A DNA stretch of 64,000 bases from Dugong dugon (GCA_030035585.1 CM057463.1:136804736-136868735); one strand, 5' to 3'. Counted from the stretch's first letter, positions 45,185-56,264 are shown. Numbers and translations are program-made. The notes: a model not told the origin generated them from the sequence alone.

Positions 45185-46035
45185 ATTTTCTATTTTTTAA
45201 GGTACTTTCATTATTTTAAAGTGACTTAAGAGATATATGCAGGTTTCTTCATTATAATAATCACATGTATTACACACATATTCATAACAAATAGAGAAAA
45301 ATCTCTCTTTCCCCAGAGTTTGTTAGGATTTGACATAGCATTAAGCTCCTTTGAATAAGTTCATTGTTTTTCTGATAAAGTGAGGAAAAAATAATTTAAT
45401 TTGAAGTTGTTATGCCTGCAGCTTTTGTTAATTAAATGTCTAATTACAAATTCTGAGGTTAAAGTAGTTTGTCTATGGAGGGAAAATCACCTCACAAGGC
45501 AAATGTTCTATGATATTTGCATCATAGTCTTTCAACTTAAGTTTAGTGCTTCATGATCTCTCCATGCTACAATACTCTTGAAATATTGAAGGATTATATT
45601 TGAACATCATGTTGTATTCATACAACATACATCTTTACCAGAATTCCAAACTAAGCAAGATTTAGTGCTTGAATGAAATAAATGTCCATCTACTACATAA
45701 AAGAAATGACTAATTAGAAAGGTTCTGAGCAGTCTCATATTTATTCATAAAAACATAATGTTGATAAAATTAACACTATTAATTAGAGAAATAAAAATTT
45801 GCAACTGTATACAATCCCTATTTGAAGAAATCTTCTCTTTTGTTTTGTTTTTACAGTTCTATTTACTGGACTAAAACAAGAAAATTCTGTTGGCCAGAAC
45901 TGCTCTTAAAGTATCAAAATAGAGTGGTAAATGGTTAAACTGTTAATATAAAACAGAAAAATGACAATATAAGGAAATATATAGAGTTATTGAGAAATCA
46001 TGATTTAAAGTAGGATACACAGCCTCTAACTTCTT
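45185..46035. other. No recognised feature
   Basis: AT-rich unassigned sequence between L1 and a MIR-like fragment. Confidence 0.5.
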
Positions 46036-46039
46036 TTTC

Positions 46040-46240
46040 CAAAACTTAGTAAATGTGGACCCTTATTTAATATGGATCAATTGACTCTTCTGAGCATCAA
46101 TTTTCTCATTGACAAAATAAGCCTCAAATTGTCCTTAGCATGCTACTCAAAGAGTTAATTAAGGTAATGTAAGTAACATGCTTGGTGAATTGTCAAATCC
46201 ATACTGACACTCAATAAAAGGAGTTCTTATTATTCACAAA
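46040..46240 (+). repeat. MIR-like ancient SINE fragment
   Basis: The order 'ctcttctgagcatcaattttctcattgacaaaataag', 'gagttaattaaggtaatgtaagtaacatgc' and 'gacactcaataaaag' follows the 3' half of MIR. Confidence 0.65.
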
Positions 46241-46512
46241 TACAATTTATTACAAATCACTCATGTTATCACAAGAGATATGAAATCGTAGGGTTAGAGA
46301 TGCTTCTAAAAAAATCACTAAAGTGATTACTGTTTAGTAAATAAGCATCACTGTGAAATACTCACAAGAGGTAGTTATATGTTAAAATATATATTTAAAA
46401 TACTTGTTAAAAATATTCAGGAAATGTTTATTAATTAAATTATTTATTACCCTCTCCAACTTTTTTCCTAAAATTATAGTACTACTTTAAAATGAAAATT
46501 ATTGAAGAACAA

Positions 46513-46679
46513 GAAAGGAAGATGCACAGTGAGATGGATTGACACTGTGGCTGTAACATTGGGTTCAAACATAACAATGATTGTGAGGATGGCGCAGGTC
46601 CAGTAGTGTGTCTTTCTGTAGTACATAGGGTTACTATGAGTGGGAAACAACTTAATGGCACCTATCAACACAACAACAT
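46513..46679 (+). repeat. BovB/RTE 3' end fragment
   Basis: Carries 'gatggattgacactgtggctg', 'gattgtgaggatggcgcagg', 'gtacatagggttactatgag' and ends 'ggcacctatcaacacaacaac', the sense 3' end of the BovB copies in this window. 5'-truncated. Confidence 0.9.
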
Positions 46680-47235
46680 AGTGAAATAAATGCAAGAAAA
46701 TTCTTGCCAATTTATACCCATCTCAGAGAAGAGATAATCAGAATAATTAATCAAATACATTTATATGCTGGGACTGAGAACTTGCTTTACTGAACTTAAA
46801 ATTAGAAAATAATTATAATTAAAAAGGAGTAGATCATTTAATCATTTTCTGTACATACTCTCTCTCTCTCTCTTCCCATATCCTCCCTCACTCCTTCTTT
46901 TTCTTTATCCTGGAAATATTCTGATTTTATTAATGGCTCTTTTTAAATGCAGTGCTCCCACCTTGTCATAATTCCCTAGATATAATATTTATGGAGTAAA
47001 ATAGATAGATTTAATTTGTTTATCTTGGAGATAATATGAAGAGTAATTGCAATAGCCACTATTTATTGAATTCCTATTCTTGTCAAAGCTCTATTTTAGG
47101 AAACTTGATTGCCTGTATGATCAAATTAATTCCATAATGATGGGTTTGGAAAAGAAATCTCAAAAAGCTTTAATGTAAGCACATTTTTTACAATAAGAAA
47201 AGTTTCTTTATGTATGTGAAATACCCAAGGTAGCG
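46680..47235. other. No recognised feature; (TC)n tract
   Basis: AT-rich. A short TC microsatellite lies at 46859-46873. Confidence 0.5.
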
Positions 47236-47239
47236 TAAT

Positions 47240-47430
47240 AATTTCTGCACAACACACACACATTTTTTAAAATGGAAATAATGCATATACATGATACACA
47301 GTATACAATGAAAAGTTAAGAGTGCTTCTTCACCCTGCTCTTAGTTCTCCAGTCCTTTACCTCAGAATAGTTACTGTGATATCCAGTTTTTATTACCTTT
47401 GCATTAAATATATTTGGTTTGCATATATTT
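47240..47430 (+). repeat. Possible ancient L1-type repeat fragment
   Basis: The stretch 'aaaatggaaataatgcatatacatgatac', 'cagtatacaatgaaaagttaagag', 'accctgctcttagttctccag' resembles a common old LINE 3' region. Weakly supported. Confidence 0.4.
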
Positions 47431-47484
47431 CATTTCTATAGTTATCCTAATTTTCCTGAATTTTCAAATTATAAGCAGTAACAC

Positions 47485-47856
47485 AGGTCCCTAAGTGGTA
47501 CAAACGGTTAAGCATTGTACTAATAGCTGAAAAGTTGGCAATTAGAACCTACTCAAAAGACACCTTGGAGCCCTGGTGACACCGTAGTTAAGAGTTCGGC
47601 TGCTTATCAAAAGGTCGGCAGTTGGAATCCACCAGTTGCTCCCTGGAAACCCTGTGGGTTGGTTCTACTCTGTCCTACTGGGGACATGAGTATGAATCAG
47701 AATCGACTTGAAGGCAACAGGTAGAGACACCTTGGAATACAAGCCTGGCAATCTGCTTCCAAAGGGTCATAGCCCTGTAAGCCCTTTGGAGCTCAGTTCT
47801 ACTCTGGCATAGATGAGGTTGCTACGAGTTGGAATCAACTCAATGGCAACTAACAA
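47485..47856 (+). mobile_element. AfroSINE, longer form, interrupted by a younger AfroSINE
   Basis: The head 'ggtccctaagtggtacaaac' is at 47486. The element breaks at 47566 and resumes at 47725 with 'agacaccttggaatacaag', then 'cctggcaatctgcttcc' and the tail 'ctacgagttggaatcaactc'. It is the older host element of the pair. Confidence 0.9.
47567..47724 (+). mobile_element. AfroSINE, short form, nested in another AfroSINE
   Basis: Head 'ggagccctggtgacaccgt' and tail 'gtatgaatcagaatcgactt'. The host sequence agacacctt(gga) is duplicated at 47558-47569 and 47725-47736. This gives a direct relative age: short form later than long form here. Confidence 0.93.
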
Positions 47857-48000
47857 TAATAGCACTGCCTCATTAAATTTATCAAATGATTCCAAAGCCT
47901 TATTCAGAACAATATACATTGCCTAAAATATATTTCTATAAAACAAAAAGACTGAAATTTCATCAATCATTTATTCATTAATATAAATTACAAAAGTATA

Positions 48001-48750
48001 AAAACTGCTTCGGGGTGGTGTTTGACCTCCTCTAACTCCACAAGGGGAAAGGAGAACCAAGAGCAACAGTGCAAAGTTGAGTCCCATGAGGCGGAGGCCA
48101 GATAAGCCTCCTCTCTCTGCCATCTTTACCAGTTCTGACAACAACAGTCCTTTCCACAGCACTCTACTTCTCTGCTAGGTTCGATAATTCATAGCAATGG
48201 GCACACAGAACTCACAGACCATACTTACGATTATGGTGTTTATTAGGGAAGTAATAATTTACAATTCAAGCTCAGGAACACTCAGCGATATAGTTCTTCC
48301 ATCAGGACAGCCTGTTCCCAGCCATGTTCAAAGGTATGTCTCTCCCTGGCCCTATGCCTCTGCCCAAAGGTACTCAGCTTTCTCCCTCCATGGGCTGAGA
48401 AGCCCACCACACTGTCTCCTGCTGCTGGGTACCTGTTGCCACTGCTTCTCACCATCTTCAGGGTTATAGCCTACTCTTTCTCTGTGTCCTGGTCCCAGGA
48501 GCCTCCCAGCACAGGGATCCCAGGTCCAAAGGACACCCTGGCTCCTGCCTGTTCTTCCCTGGCGGTGATGTAATCTTCTCTTTCCTGCCTCTGGGGTGGC
48601 TCATTTCAAGCCCTGCGAGAGGGCAAAACTGACAAATCACTTTGGTGGGCCACAATTACCCTATCACACAGTCCCACTCAATCACCTGGGTGGGAGTTTC
48701 AAGACCATGACTGGAAAGGCCATATTAAGTAATTCATTATACTGTAAAAA
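48001..48750 (-). mobile_element. Solo LTR of the ERV-like family (fossil)
   Basis: Parallel to 14571-15208 along its whole length: 'gacctcctctaactccacaagg', 'ggccagataagcctcctctc', 'gattatggtgtttattagg' (aataaa on the minus strand) and 'aaaactgacaaatcactttgg'. No internal region. Confidence 0.8.
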
Positions 48751-48804
48751 GCAATAATAGTATAAACTCAAGGAAAGTATGAAAAAGGTTTAACGTTGAT
48801 TAAA

Positions 48805-49240
48805 TTTATTGTTTTTGTTGTCATTAGGTACCATTGAGTTGCTTCCAACTCATAGTGATCCTGTGTACAATAAGACAAAACACTGCCCAGTCTTGTGATT
48901 GTCTGCCATCCTCACAGTCATTACTATAACTGAGCCCATTGTTGCAACCACTGTGTCACTCTATCTTGTCCAAGGTCTTCCTCTTTTTTGCTGATTCTAT
49001 ACTTTACCAAGCATGATGTCATTCTCCAGGGAGTGGTACCTCCTAATAACATGTCCAAAGTTCGTGAGACGAAGTCTCACCATCCTCACTTCCAAGCACA
49101 CTGGCTGTACTTCTTCCAAGACACACTTGTTCATTCTTCTGGCAGTCCATGGTGTAGTCAATATTCTTCACTGATACCATAATTCAAATGCAACAATTCT
49201 TCTACTGTCTTCCTTATTTACTGTCCAGCTTTTGAAAGTG
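48805..49240 (-). repeat. BovB/RTE 3' fragment
   Basis: Carries 'gttgtcattaggtaccattg', 'aactcatagtgatcctgtg', 'gcccattgttgcaaccactgtgtc', 'tttaccaagcatgatgtc' and 'taacatgtccaaagttcgtgag', collinear with 3552-3990. No ORF. Confidence 0.9.
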
Positions 49241-49244
49241 GTCT

Positions 49245-50280
49245 TTTTTCCTCCACTTTTTTTTTGTTTTTATGAATCGATAATAAATACTCATGCTATA
49301 AGTTTTGAATTCCATTCCTACTAAAGGAAACTCCAACAAGATTATACATATCAATTGATTAACTATTTCCAGCAGTTTAAGATTAGGTCAAAAATATGAT
49401 TTCCACGTTATTGCTTTCAAACAGCAAAAAAATGATGAAAGTCAATTTGCTTGGCTTATCTTAAAACCTGTGCAAAACTCCAAAGTGCTAAACAGCACCA
49501 GTCATAGATTGAATCTACCTTGACTGAAGCCAGATAAAATCTAAAACATGTGACTTAGAATAAATTTGCAAGTGAGCATTATAAACTTCCTAATTTACAG
49601 TTAAGAACTCAATAATTTAGAAAATCTTTATGATGTACTCCTTATGAAAATTTAAGGCGCTCTTTTACTTAGCACTATAAATAGCAAATGATAATATTAA
49701 TAGTGATAAAACTCTCAAAATTAAAAGTACAATTTTTAAAAGGACACTTAAAGGTTGAGTATTCTAGGAATTTTTAAACAAGTAGTCAAGATTCAGCAAT
49801 ATATTCCAGAGAAAATGTTATCTCCTGAAACAAAGAAGTCAATCCCTTGTTATACTTTTAACATTGTTTATATTAGAATGCTTAAAAATCTTTTAGAGAC
49901 AAATCTTTATTTTTCCAGGTTGAATGGAACAATTTATCAAATTGTATTGCTATCATATACACACGCACTTATACACTATAGAGGAATTTAGGAACGTACC
50001 TAAATTATTATGTTGTTACTGTGTGCTGACCAGGTATGCCGTTTTAATTTTAAACAAACAAAAGGAAAAAAAAATTAAGTCACCGTAGATTCAAAAGCAA
50101 TTCCAAGACTTTTGAGAAGTACTATATTTTCTGCAAATAACATGCCCATGTAAATAATGTTCCCACACATATGATGTGCAGAAATTATGAAATTAAGTAA
50201 AACAGTTCAGACATAGAGTGCCCATGCGTATAGCACACGTGTCTCATGACATTTCCAGAAGTGAATTTTGGCTTCATTTA
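49245..50280. other. No recognised feature
   Basis: AT-rich. A 78-codon open frame at 49755-49991 has no recognisable domain and is likely chance. Confidence 0.5.
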
Positions 50281-50281
50281 T

Positions 50282-50580
50282 CTAGGGGTGTAGCAAAGGT
50301 AAGGAGTACCCAGGGGCAATCTCTAAATTGTGCATCCCCCGATTTGAGCACCCAAGGGAAATTTCTAAATTGTGCATCCCCCCAATTTCCAGATTAATAG
50401 ATGTTGATATTGGTGACGTGTCAGCAGAAATACTTTCCGCCCTTTCGTCCGGCTGCCTCGGTAAGTCACCTTTCGTATTTGCGATGCCTCAGAATGTCAT
50501 CCCACACTTCATCTGATGCCCCCTTGGATATGTGCCCAAGGGCAACTTCCCTCTTCTACCCCCACCTCGCTATGCCTCTG
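50282..50580. mobile_element. Candidate non-autonomous DNA transposon (hAT-like ends)
   Basis: The left end 'ctaggggtgtagcaaaggt' and the reverse complement of the right end 'cagaggcatagcgaggtgg' share a 'ggYRTAGCRARGGT'-type core, giving inverted termini. It is GC-richer than its surroundings and holds a 39-bp tandem pair ('tctctaaattgtgcatcccc' and 'tttctaaattgtgcatcccc', 50320-50385). The flanks give only an imperfect 8-bp duplication. No transposase is encoded; the superfamily is a guess. Confidence 0.5.
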
Positions 50581-50597
50581 CATTCACTCATCCTACC

Positions 50598-50801
50598 ATT
50601 GTTGTTGTCTCCTTTAGGTGCTGTGGAGTCGGTTCTGACTCATAGTGACCCTATGTAAAATAGAACGAAACGCGGCCCGGTCCTGTGCCATCCTCACAAC
50701 ATTGCTATGTTTGAGCCCATTGTTGCAGCCACTGTGTTAATCTATCTCATTGAGGGTCTTCTCTTTTTCGCTGACCCTTTACTTTACCAAGCGTGATGCC
50801 C
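50598..50801 (-). repeat. BovB/RTE 3' fragment
   Basis: 'gttgttgtctcctttaggtgc' through 'ccattgttgcagccactgtg' to 'ctttaccaagcgtgatgcc', collinear with the other minus-strand BovB 3' ends. It stops where the LTR fragment begins. Confidence 0.9.
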
Positions 50802-50802
50802 T

Positions 50803-51009
50803 GCCGACCTTGGATTCATCAGCCCTTGCAGCTACGTGAGTCAGGAGATGACTCCAGCCTGATGCCTAACCCACAGACTTGGGACTTGGCAGCCTCTACA
50901 ACTGCCTGAGCCATTTCCTTGAGATAAATCTCTCTCTCTCCATATACATATGTATGCATATATACACACTTCACTGGTTTTGCTTTTCTAGAGAACCCAG
51001 CCTAAGACA
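50803..51009 (+). mobile_element. Partial LTR, ERVL-MaLR-like (fossil)
   Basis: The 3' part of the LTR family at 562 and 27670: 'gccgaccttggattcatcag', 'gtgagtcaggag', 'gagccatttccttgagataaatctctc' and the end 'cagcctaagaca'. It is followed by 'tttggtactgagagtg', a tRNA-Leu-type primer-site start, so a short piece of internal region is attached. Confidence 0.8.
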
Positions 51010-51030
51010 TTTGGTACTGAGAGTGATTCT

Positions 51031-51315
51031 AAACAAACAAAAATCATAAGGTAAATCATATTGTATGTTCATTTTCTTTAATCTCCCACTTACATGTATA
51101 AAAATGATCTGAAAATGTTACTTTTTATCATAATAATATAAGTGTAAGCCATCATCAAAAAGTCATGGATTGAGTTTAGAAGTCCTCTGATAATCAGAAA
51201 ATAAACAATCAAAAATATGTGTTTTATTTCTATTAATTTAAGTTGATAATTATAGTACATTAGCTCAACAGTTGAGTTAGAAAACCTTATTAGGTGGTCT
51301 TAAGTGAAACCATTA
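51031..51315. other. No recognised feature
   Basis: AT-rich spacer before the next BovB copy. Confidence 0.5.
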
Positions 51316-51720
51316 GGTTATGTTGTTGTTAGGTAATGTCCAGTTGGTTCCAACTCAAGGAAACACTTCCGTGCCCTGCACCATCCTCAAGATCATTTTT
51401 AAACTTGAGCCCATTGTTGCAGCTACTGTGTCAATCCATCTTCTTTTTTGTTGACCCTCTGCTTTACCAAACACGATGTCCTTCTCCAAGAACTGGTCCC
51501 TCCTGATAACATGCCCAAAGTATGTGAGACAAAGTCTTGCCATCCTTGCTTCTAGGGGTCATTCTGGCTGTACTTCTTCCAAGACAGATTTGTTCTTCTT
51601 ATGGTATATTTAATATTCTTTGCCAACACTGTAATTCAAAGACATCAATTCTTTGGGCTTCTTTATTCAGTGTCCAGCTTTCCCATGCATATGACATGAT
51701 TGGAAATACCATGACTTGTG

Positions 51721-52494
51721 TCAGGCGCACACCTTAGTCCTTACAGTGACATCTTTGCTTTTTAACACTTTAAAAAGGACTTTTGCAGCAGATTTACCCA
51801 GTGCAATGAGTTGTTTGATTTCTTGACTGCTGCTTCCATGGGTGTTGGTTGTGGATCCAAGTAAAATGAAATCCTTGGCAACTTTTATCTTTTCTCCATT
51901 TATCATGATGTTGCTTATTGGTGCAGTTGTGAGGATTTTCGTTGTCTTTAAGTCAAGGTGTAATCCATACTGAAGGCCATAGTCTTTGTTCTTCATCAAA
52001 AAGTGCTTCAAGACCTCTTCACTTACAGCAAGCAAAGTTGTGTCATCTACATATTGCAAGATGTTAATGAGCCTTCCTCCAGTCTTGATGCTGCCTTCTT
52101 CTTCATATAGTCCAGCTTCTCTGATTATTAGTTCAGCATACAGATTGAATAAGTACGGTGAAAGGATACTACCTTGATGCACACCTTTCCTGGTTTTAAA
52201 CCACGCAATATCCCCTTGTTCTGTTCGAACAACTGCCTCTTGATCTACGTACAGGCTTATCATGAGCACAATTAAGTGTTCTGGAATTCCCGTTCTTTGT
52301 GATATCCATAAGTTGTTATGATCCACACAGCCAAATGCCTTTGCATAGTCAATGAAGCACAGGTAAACATCTTTCTGGTATTCTCTGCTTTCAGCCAAGA
52401 TACGTCTGACATTAGCAATGATATCCCTTGTTTCACGTCCTCTTCTCAGTCCGGCTTGAATTTCTGGAAGTTCCCTGTCAGTGTACTGCTGCAA
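51721..52494 (-). pseudogene. BovB reverse transcriptase fragment (257 codons open)
   Basis: The open frame MQQYTDRELPEIQAGLRRGR... covers RT fingers, palm and thumb. RT motif A region is YLCFIDYAKAFGCVDHNNL (the family has AFDCVDH; the first Asp is kept). RT motif B is HQGSILSPYLFNLYAELII. The catalytic box is QYVDDTTLLA (YADD in other copies). Downstream comes MINGEKIKVAKDFILLGS, typical of RTE-clade RT. It priming-copies BovB RNA, and presumably SINE RNA with the same tail, at the target site. The frame is open only in this middle part; flanking regions have stops. Confidence 0.93.
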
Positions 52495-52613
52495 CTGATT
52501 TGAATGATGTTCAGCAAAATTTTACTCGTGTGTGATATAAATGGTACTGTTCAATAATTTCTACATTCTGTTGGATCAACTTTTCTTTGAAATGGGCACA
52601 AATATGGATCTCT

Positions 52614-52668
52614 TATAGGGTTGCAATGAGTCCGAATTGACACGACGGCAATGGGTTTAGTTTTTTTG
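52614..52668 (+). mobile_element. Severely 5'-truncated AfroSINE tail within BovB
   Basis: Carries 'gggttgcaatgagtccgaattg', 'acacgacggcaatgggtttag' and a T-run. It sits between BovB sequences 'aaatatggatctctt' and 'ccagttggtagctgtcttcc', which are contiguous in the other BovB copy (about 13257-13300). Confidence 0.85.
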
Positions 52669-53479
52669 GGTTCCAGTTGGTAGCTGTCTTCCAAATTTCT
52701 TGGCACAGATGAGTGAGTACTTACAGTACTGCATCCATTTGTTGAAACATCTAAGTTGACATTTCTTCAATTCTTGGAGACTTGTTTTTCGCCAGTGCCT
52801 TCAGTGGTGCTTGGACTTCTTCCTTCACTACCATCAGTTCTTGATCATATGCTACCTCTTGAAATGGTTCAATGTCTTTTTGGTACAGTGACTCTGTGTA
52901 TCTGTTCCATCTTCTTTTATTGATTCCTGCATTGTTTAACATTTTCTCTGTGCAATCCTTCAATATTGCAACTCGAGGCTTGAATTTTTAATTCAGTTCT
53001 TTCAGCTTGAGAAATGCTGAAGTGTTCTTTTCCCTGTTGGTTTTCTAACTCTAGGTCTTTGCACTTTTCATTAAAATACTTTCTCTGTCTTCTCCAGCCG
53101 CCCTTTGAAATCTTCTGTTCAGATCTTTTACTTCATCATTTCCCCCTTTTGCTTTAGCTACTCTACTTTCAAGAGCAAGTTTCAGAGTCTCTTCTGACAT
53201 CCAATTTGGTCTTTTCTTTCTTTCCTGTCTTTTTAATGGCCTTTTTCTTTCTTCATGTATGATGTCCTTGATGTTGTTCCACAACTCATCTGGCCTTTGG
53301 TCATTACTGTTTAATGAGTCAAATCCATTCTTAAGATGGTCTCTAAATTCAGGTAGAATATACTCAAGGTCATACTTTGGCTCTGGATGAATTGTTCTAA
53401 TTTTCTTTAGCTTCAACCTGAACTTGGTTATGTTAGGTCTACTTATTTCATAGTTTAATTATGCATTCTTAGCGTCAAT

Positions 53480-53612
53480 AGAGGAGCCCTGGTTGTGCAG
53501 TGGTTAAGACTTATGGTAGGTGGTTAAGAGCCACTCCTTGAAAACCCTATGGTGCAGTGCTACTCTGTCCTGTAGGTTTGCTATGAGTCGGAATTGACTC
53601 AATGGCAACAGG
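53480..53612 (+). mobile_element. AfroSINE, short form, with 11-bp TSDs
   Basis: Head 'gaggagccctggttgtgcag' and tail 'ctatgagtcggaattgactc'. The flanks ttagcRtcaat are at 53469-53479 and 53613-53623. The B-box region is rearranged or deleted ('taagacttatggtaggtggttaagagcc'). Confidence 0.93.
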
Positions 53613-53639
53613 TTAGCATCAATTAAAGTCAGCAACTTT

Positions 53640-53850
53640 AAAAAAAAAAAAAAAAAAGTTGGCAGGACTCAGGCAGACATGGCTGTGGCAGCATGCTTGT
53701 CCGTTTTCCCATTCTTGCCTATTCTGTGATATTATTTGGATTCAGGCAGACATTCTAGTTCTGGCAGCATGCTTGTCCACTTCCCACTTTTGTCCCTTTG
53801 AATACATGCCAAATAAAACTTCCTTTTTACTTTAAAAAAACAAAAAATTG
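53640..53850 (+). repeat. Unclassified LTR-like piece with an internal duplication
   Basis: After an A-run, the ~72-bp unit 'ggactcaggcagacat ... ggcagcatgcttgtcc' occurs twice (about 53664 and 53738). It is followed by 'catgccaaataaaacttcc' and A-rich sequence. The AATAAA near its end suggests an LTR or a retroposed transcript end. Family unknown. Confidence 0.35.
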
Positions 53851-55105
53851 GCATAGCGTGCTATGAAAATAACATGCTGTGTGGTTGTGTGGTTGGGAAA
53901 AGAATGTACAACATATGTATTATTTGCAAAAAAATTAATATTTAATATTTGCATTTTATTATGTTCTTTTTTTCAAAATCTAAAAGGGCTTGATATGTTT
54001 GTTATAGTATTTCCTTTTACTTTATATTTTTTCTGGATAAATATATCTACCTTCCAGGACTGTATGTTAGCAAAGAACATTTTCATAGTCATTGACTATG
54101 AACATATTCAAATGTTTATCACAAAGTCCCCAGACTTTTATATATATTGGATATTAACAACAAAACTTCATTAAATATAAACACATAAACTTAGAGATTT
54201 TGATTTAGCTATAAAATATCCAACATTGTGACTGATTATATGTATTAAAAAAAAAAAAAGGCTTTACTTTATACAGACTACAGTTTGTACCAAAAGGCAC
54301 CTCAAGTAAAGATGCAAATTAGAACACATTTTGTTTTGGAAGTTTTTTGTTGTTTTTAATTTGATTTCAATTTCCTTCAGTTTGAAGAATCTTCTTCATC
54401 ATATTTTCTTAAATTAAGTGTTCAGTAAAGAAATTATCATGAAAATTGCAAACACTGAAGCATATACTTTTTGTAGGTCACTGAGTTTGTGCATACTCTT
54501 TGAAATATTAGGATTCATTTAACATGACAAGAACTCATCCAGTTTACAAGTTCAGAACAACCCCCTGTCCTGACCAGCCTTGACACCACTGGTGCCCATT
54601 CCCTAAAATGCTTTCCTGACTCCACCTTTCAAGACACTACTGAGTCACTGTCAAGAGGGTGCCCCTACCTTGCTTAGCAAACTTACTATAACAGTTTTCC
54701 CTGTTATATTTGTGGGGACTTTAACATTTTTTTTTCTAACCAACTTCCATGAGCCAACAGAGATGAAATAAAGTTATAATAATCATAATAACATTTTTTC
54801 TCAACTTATTTTAGAAAAAGAAATAAAATAGAAATGCTACTTTAAAGATAACAACTTTTACACATATTTTTGAAGTACAGTGTCTAGATACACAATAGGG
54901 ATAATTTATAATTTTCATGTATGATGTGATTAATTTCCTTCTTTCTAAATAAAACTTTAAAAAAAATTACAATCTGTTCTTAACTAAGAGACTTTCACCC
55001 ATTTCACTCAGAGAAAACTGAAGATCCTCATCTTGCAAATAATTTTGGAAAAAGGAAAGACGGAGAAAAAAAAAAAAAACTCAAACCAGGTTTAATAAAG
55101 TGATT
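53851..55105. other. No recognised feature
   Basis: AT-rich. 54540-54720 is a GC-richer patch with no recognised identity. No coding frame with a known domain (the 103-codon frame at 53863-54174 shows none). Confidence 0.45.
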
Positions 55106-55116
55106 ATATTACAATT

Positions 55117-55324
55117 AGGAGTTCCTGGGTGGTGTAAACAGTTAAGTGCTCAACTACTAACCAAAAGTTTGGTGCTTGTAACCCACTCAGAGGTACCTTG
55201 GAAGACAGACCTGGCAATCTGCTTCTGAAGGGTCACAGCCTTGAAAACCTTACGGAGCAGTTCTATTCTGTACACATGGAGTCATCATAAATGGGAATTG
55301 ACTTGATAGCAATAGGTTTTTTTA
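55117..55324 (+). mobile_element. AfroSINE, longer form, with perfect 11-bp TSDs
   Basis: Head 'aggagttcctgggtggtgt', middle 'cagacctggcaatctgcttc', tail 'catcataaatgggaattgac'. The repeat atattacaatt is at 55106-55116 and 55325-55335. Confidence 0.95.
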
Positions 55325-55559
55325 ATATTACAATTGACTTCATCCAATTCTAAAATGTGAAACTATAAATTCTAAATTTTCCTGTAGGGATTCACATTTT
55401 CTAACTTAGAGACGCATATGATCAAATCTAAGGGGGACTTAATTTTATTATTTTTAGATAAAAAAATTTATACAAGTCAACTTCAGAAAAAGAAATAAAA
55501 TCATGTATTGAACCTTGTTAAGAGTAGGGAAAACTAATAAGAATTTTGTGTAAAATGCT

Positions 55560-55694
55560 GTTCTGCATCAGCTTTAAGCCAAATTTCATTTAAGCATGAG
55601 AATGTTTTTCTAGTTCAAGTGGTAAAAGTAGTGGAAGAATTGAGTCTTCACCAGACATATCCATGTAGCAAGCTAAACTCAAAAGAATCTGTAC
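55560..55694 (+). repeat. Direct repeat, copy A
   Basis: 'gttctgcatcagctttaagc ... aaaagaatctgtac' recurs at 58101-58236 with about 20 differences over about 135 bp by eye. No known element recognised. Confidence 0.75.
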
Positions 55695-55879
55695 TGACTT
55701 CTGCTTTCTGATGTATACACTCTGTATTCTCCTTGAGTGTCCAGAAACTATGAATATGATGAGCTGTCATTCCATGATTATGTTATGCCAAATGATGAAA
55801 GGGATTTAATTCTTGAAAGATCTGATAATCAGGTGAGCCCTTCAAAAGCAGAGATTTTTTTTTTTTTTTTTTAGTTCTT

Positions 55880-56262
55880 TGCAAGGGGAGAAATCAGAAG
55901 TATATGCTTCTGGGCTGGAAGGAAGCAAAGAGCTATGTTGTGAACTGCAGATGGAGAGGGTCAGCTTCTAGGAGCTGAGAGAAGTCGCCTACCAACAACT
56001 AACAAGCCAACAGCGACTTCAGTTCTACAACCACAAGAAACTGAATTCTGTCAACAATGAGTAGTTTGCAAGAGCACCCTGAGCCCCAGATGAGAACTGG
56101 AGCATTGCTGACAGTTTGATTGTAGCTTTGTGTGATCTTCTGCAGAGGACCCAACTGACACAAACCCAGATTCCTGACCCTCAGAAACTGGGAGATAATA
56201 AATGTGTGTTGATTTAAACTGATAAGTTTCTGGGAATTTTTTACAGAATAATAGTAAACAAG
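55880..56262 (+). mobile_element. MLT1-like LTR, 3' part (ERVL-MaLR, fossil)
   Basis: Carries 'ggggagaaatcagaagtatatgc', 'cagaggacccaactgacacaaac', 'cagattcctgaccctcagaaactggg', 'agataataaatgtgtgttg' and 'aataatagtaaac'. This is the standard wording and order of MLT1 LTR 3' halves. Preceded by a T-run (55856-55872). Confidence 0.82.
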
Positions 56263-56264
56263 CG

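Larger units (their letters stand above)
51318..53425 (-). mobile_element. BovB/RTE LINE, longest continuous copy, 5'-truncated
   Basis: Minus strand, about 2.1 kb, from the upstream linker (MKLKKIRTIHPEPKYDLEYI..., 53051-53416) through a connecting region (52751-52963) and RT (51721-52494) to the non-coding 3' end at 51318. It is interrupted by a truncated AfroSINE tail at about 52614-52668. The endonuclease domain is absent, which is usual for 5'-truncated RTE copies. It served as the guide for rejoining the L1-split copy at 3552/12749. Confidence 0.95.

Noticed and set aside
14571-48750. The three ERV-like LTRs (14571, 26435, 48001) as one large provirus
   Set aside because: They are all in the same orientation but separated by unrelated, independently dated elements. 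Two are solo LTRs and one is an RNA-derived copy with its own TSDs.
51721-52494. Possible host reverse-transcriptase-like or domesticated gene
   Set aside because: The open frame is just the preserved RT part of a 5'-truncated BovB copy, with stops on both sides and the untranslated BovB tail following.
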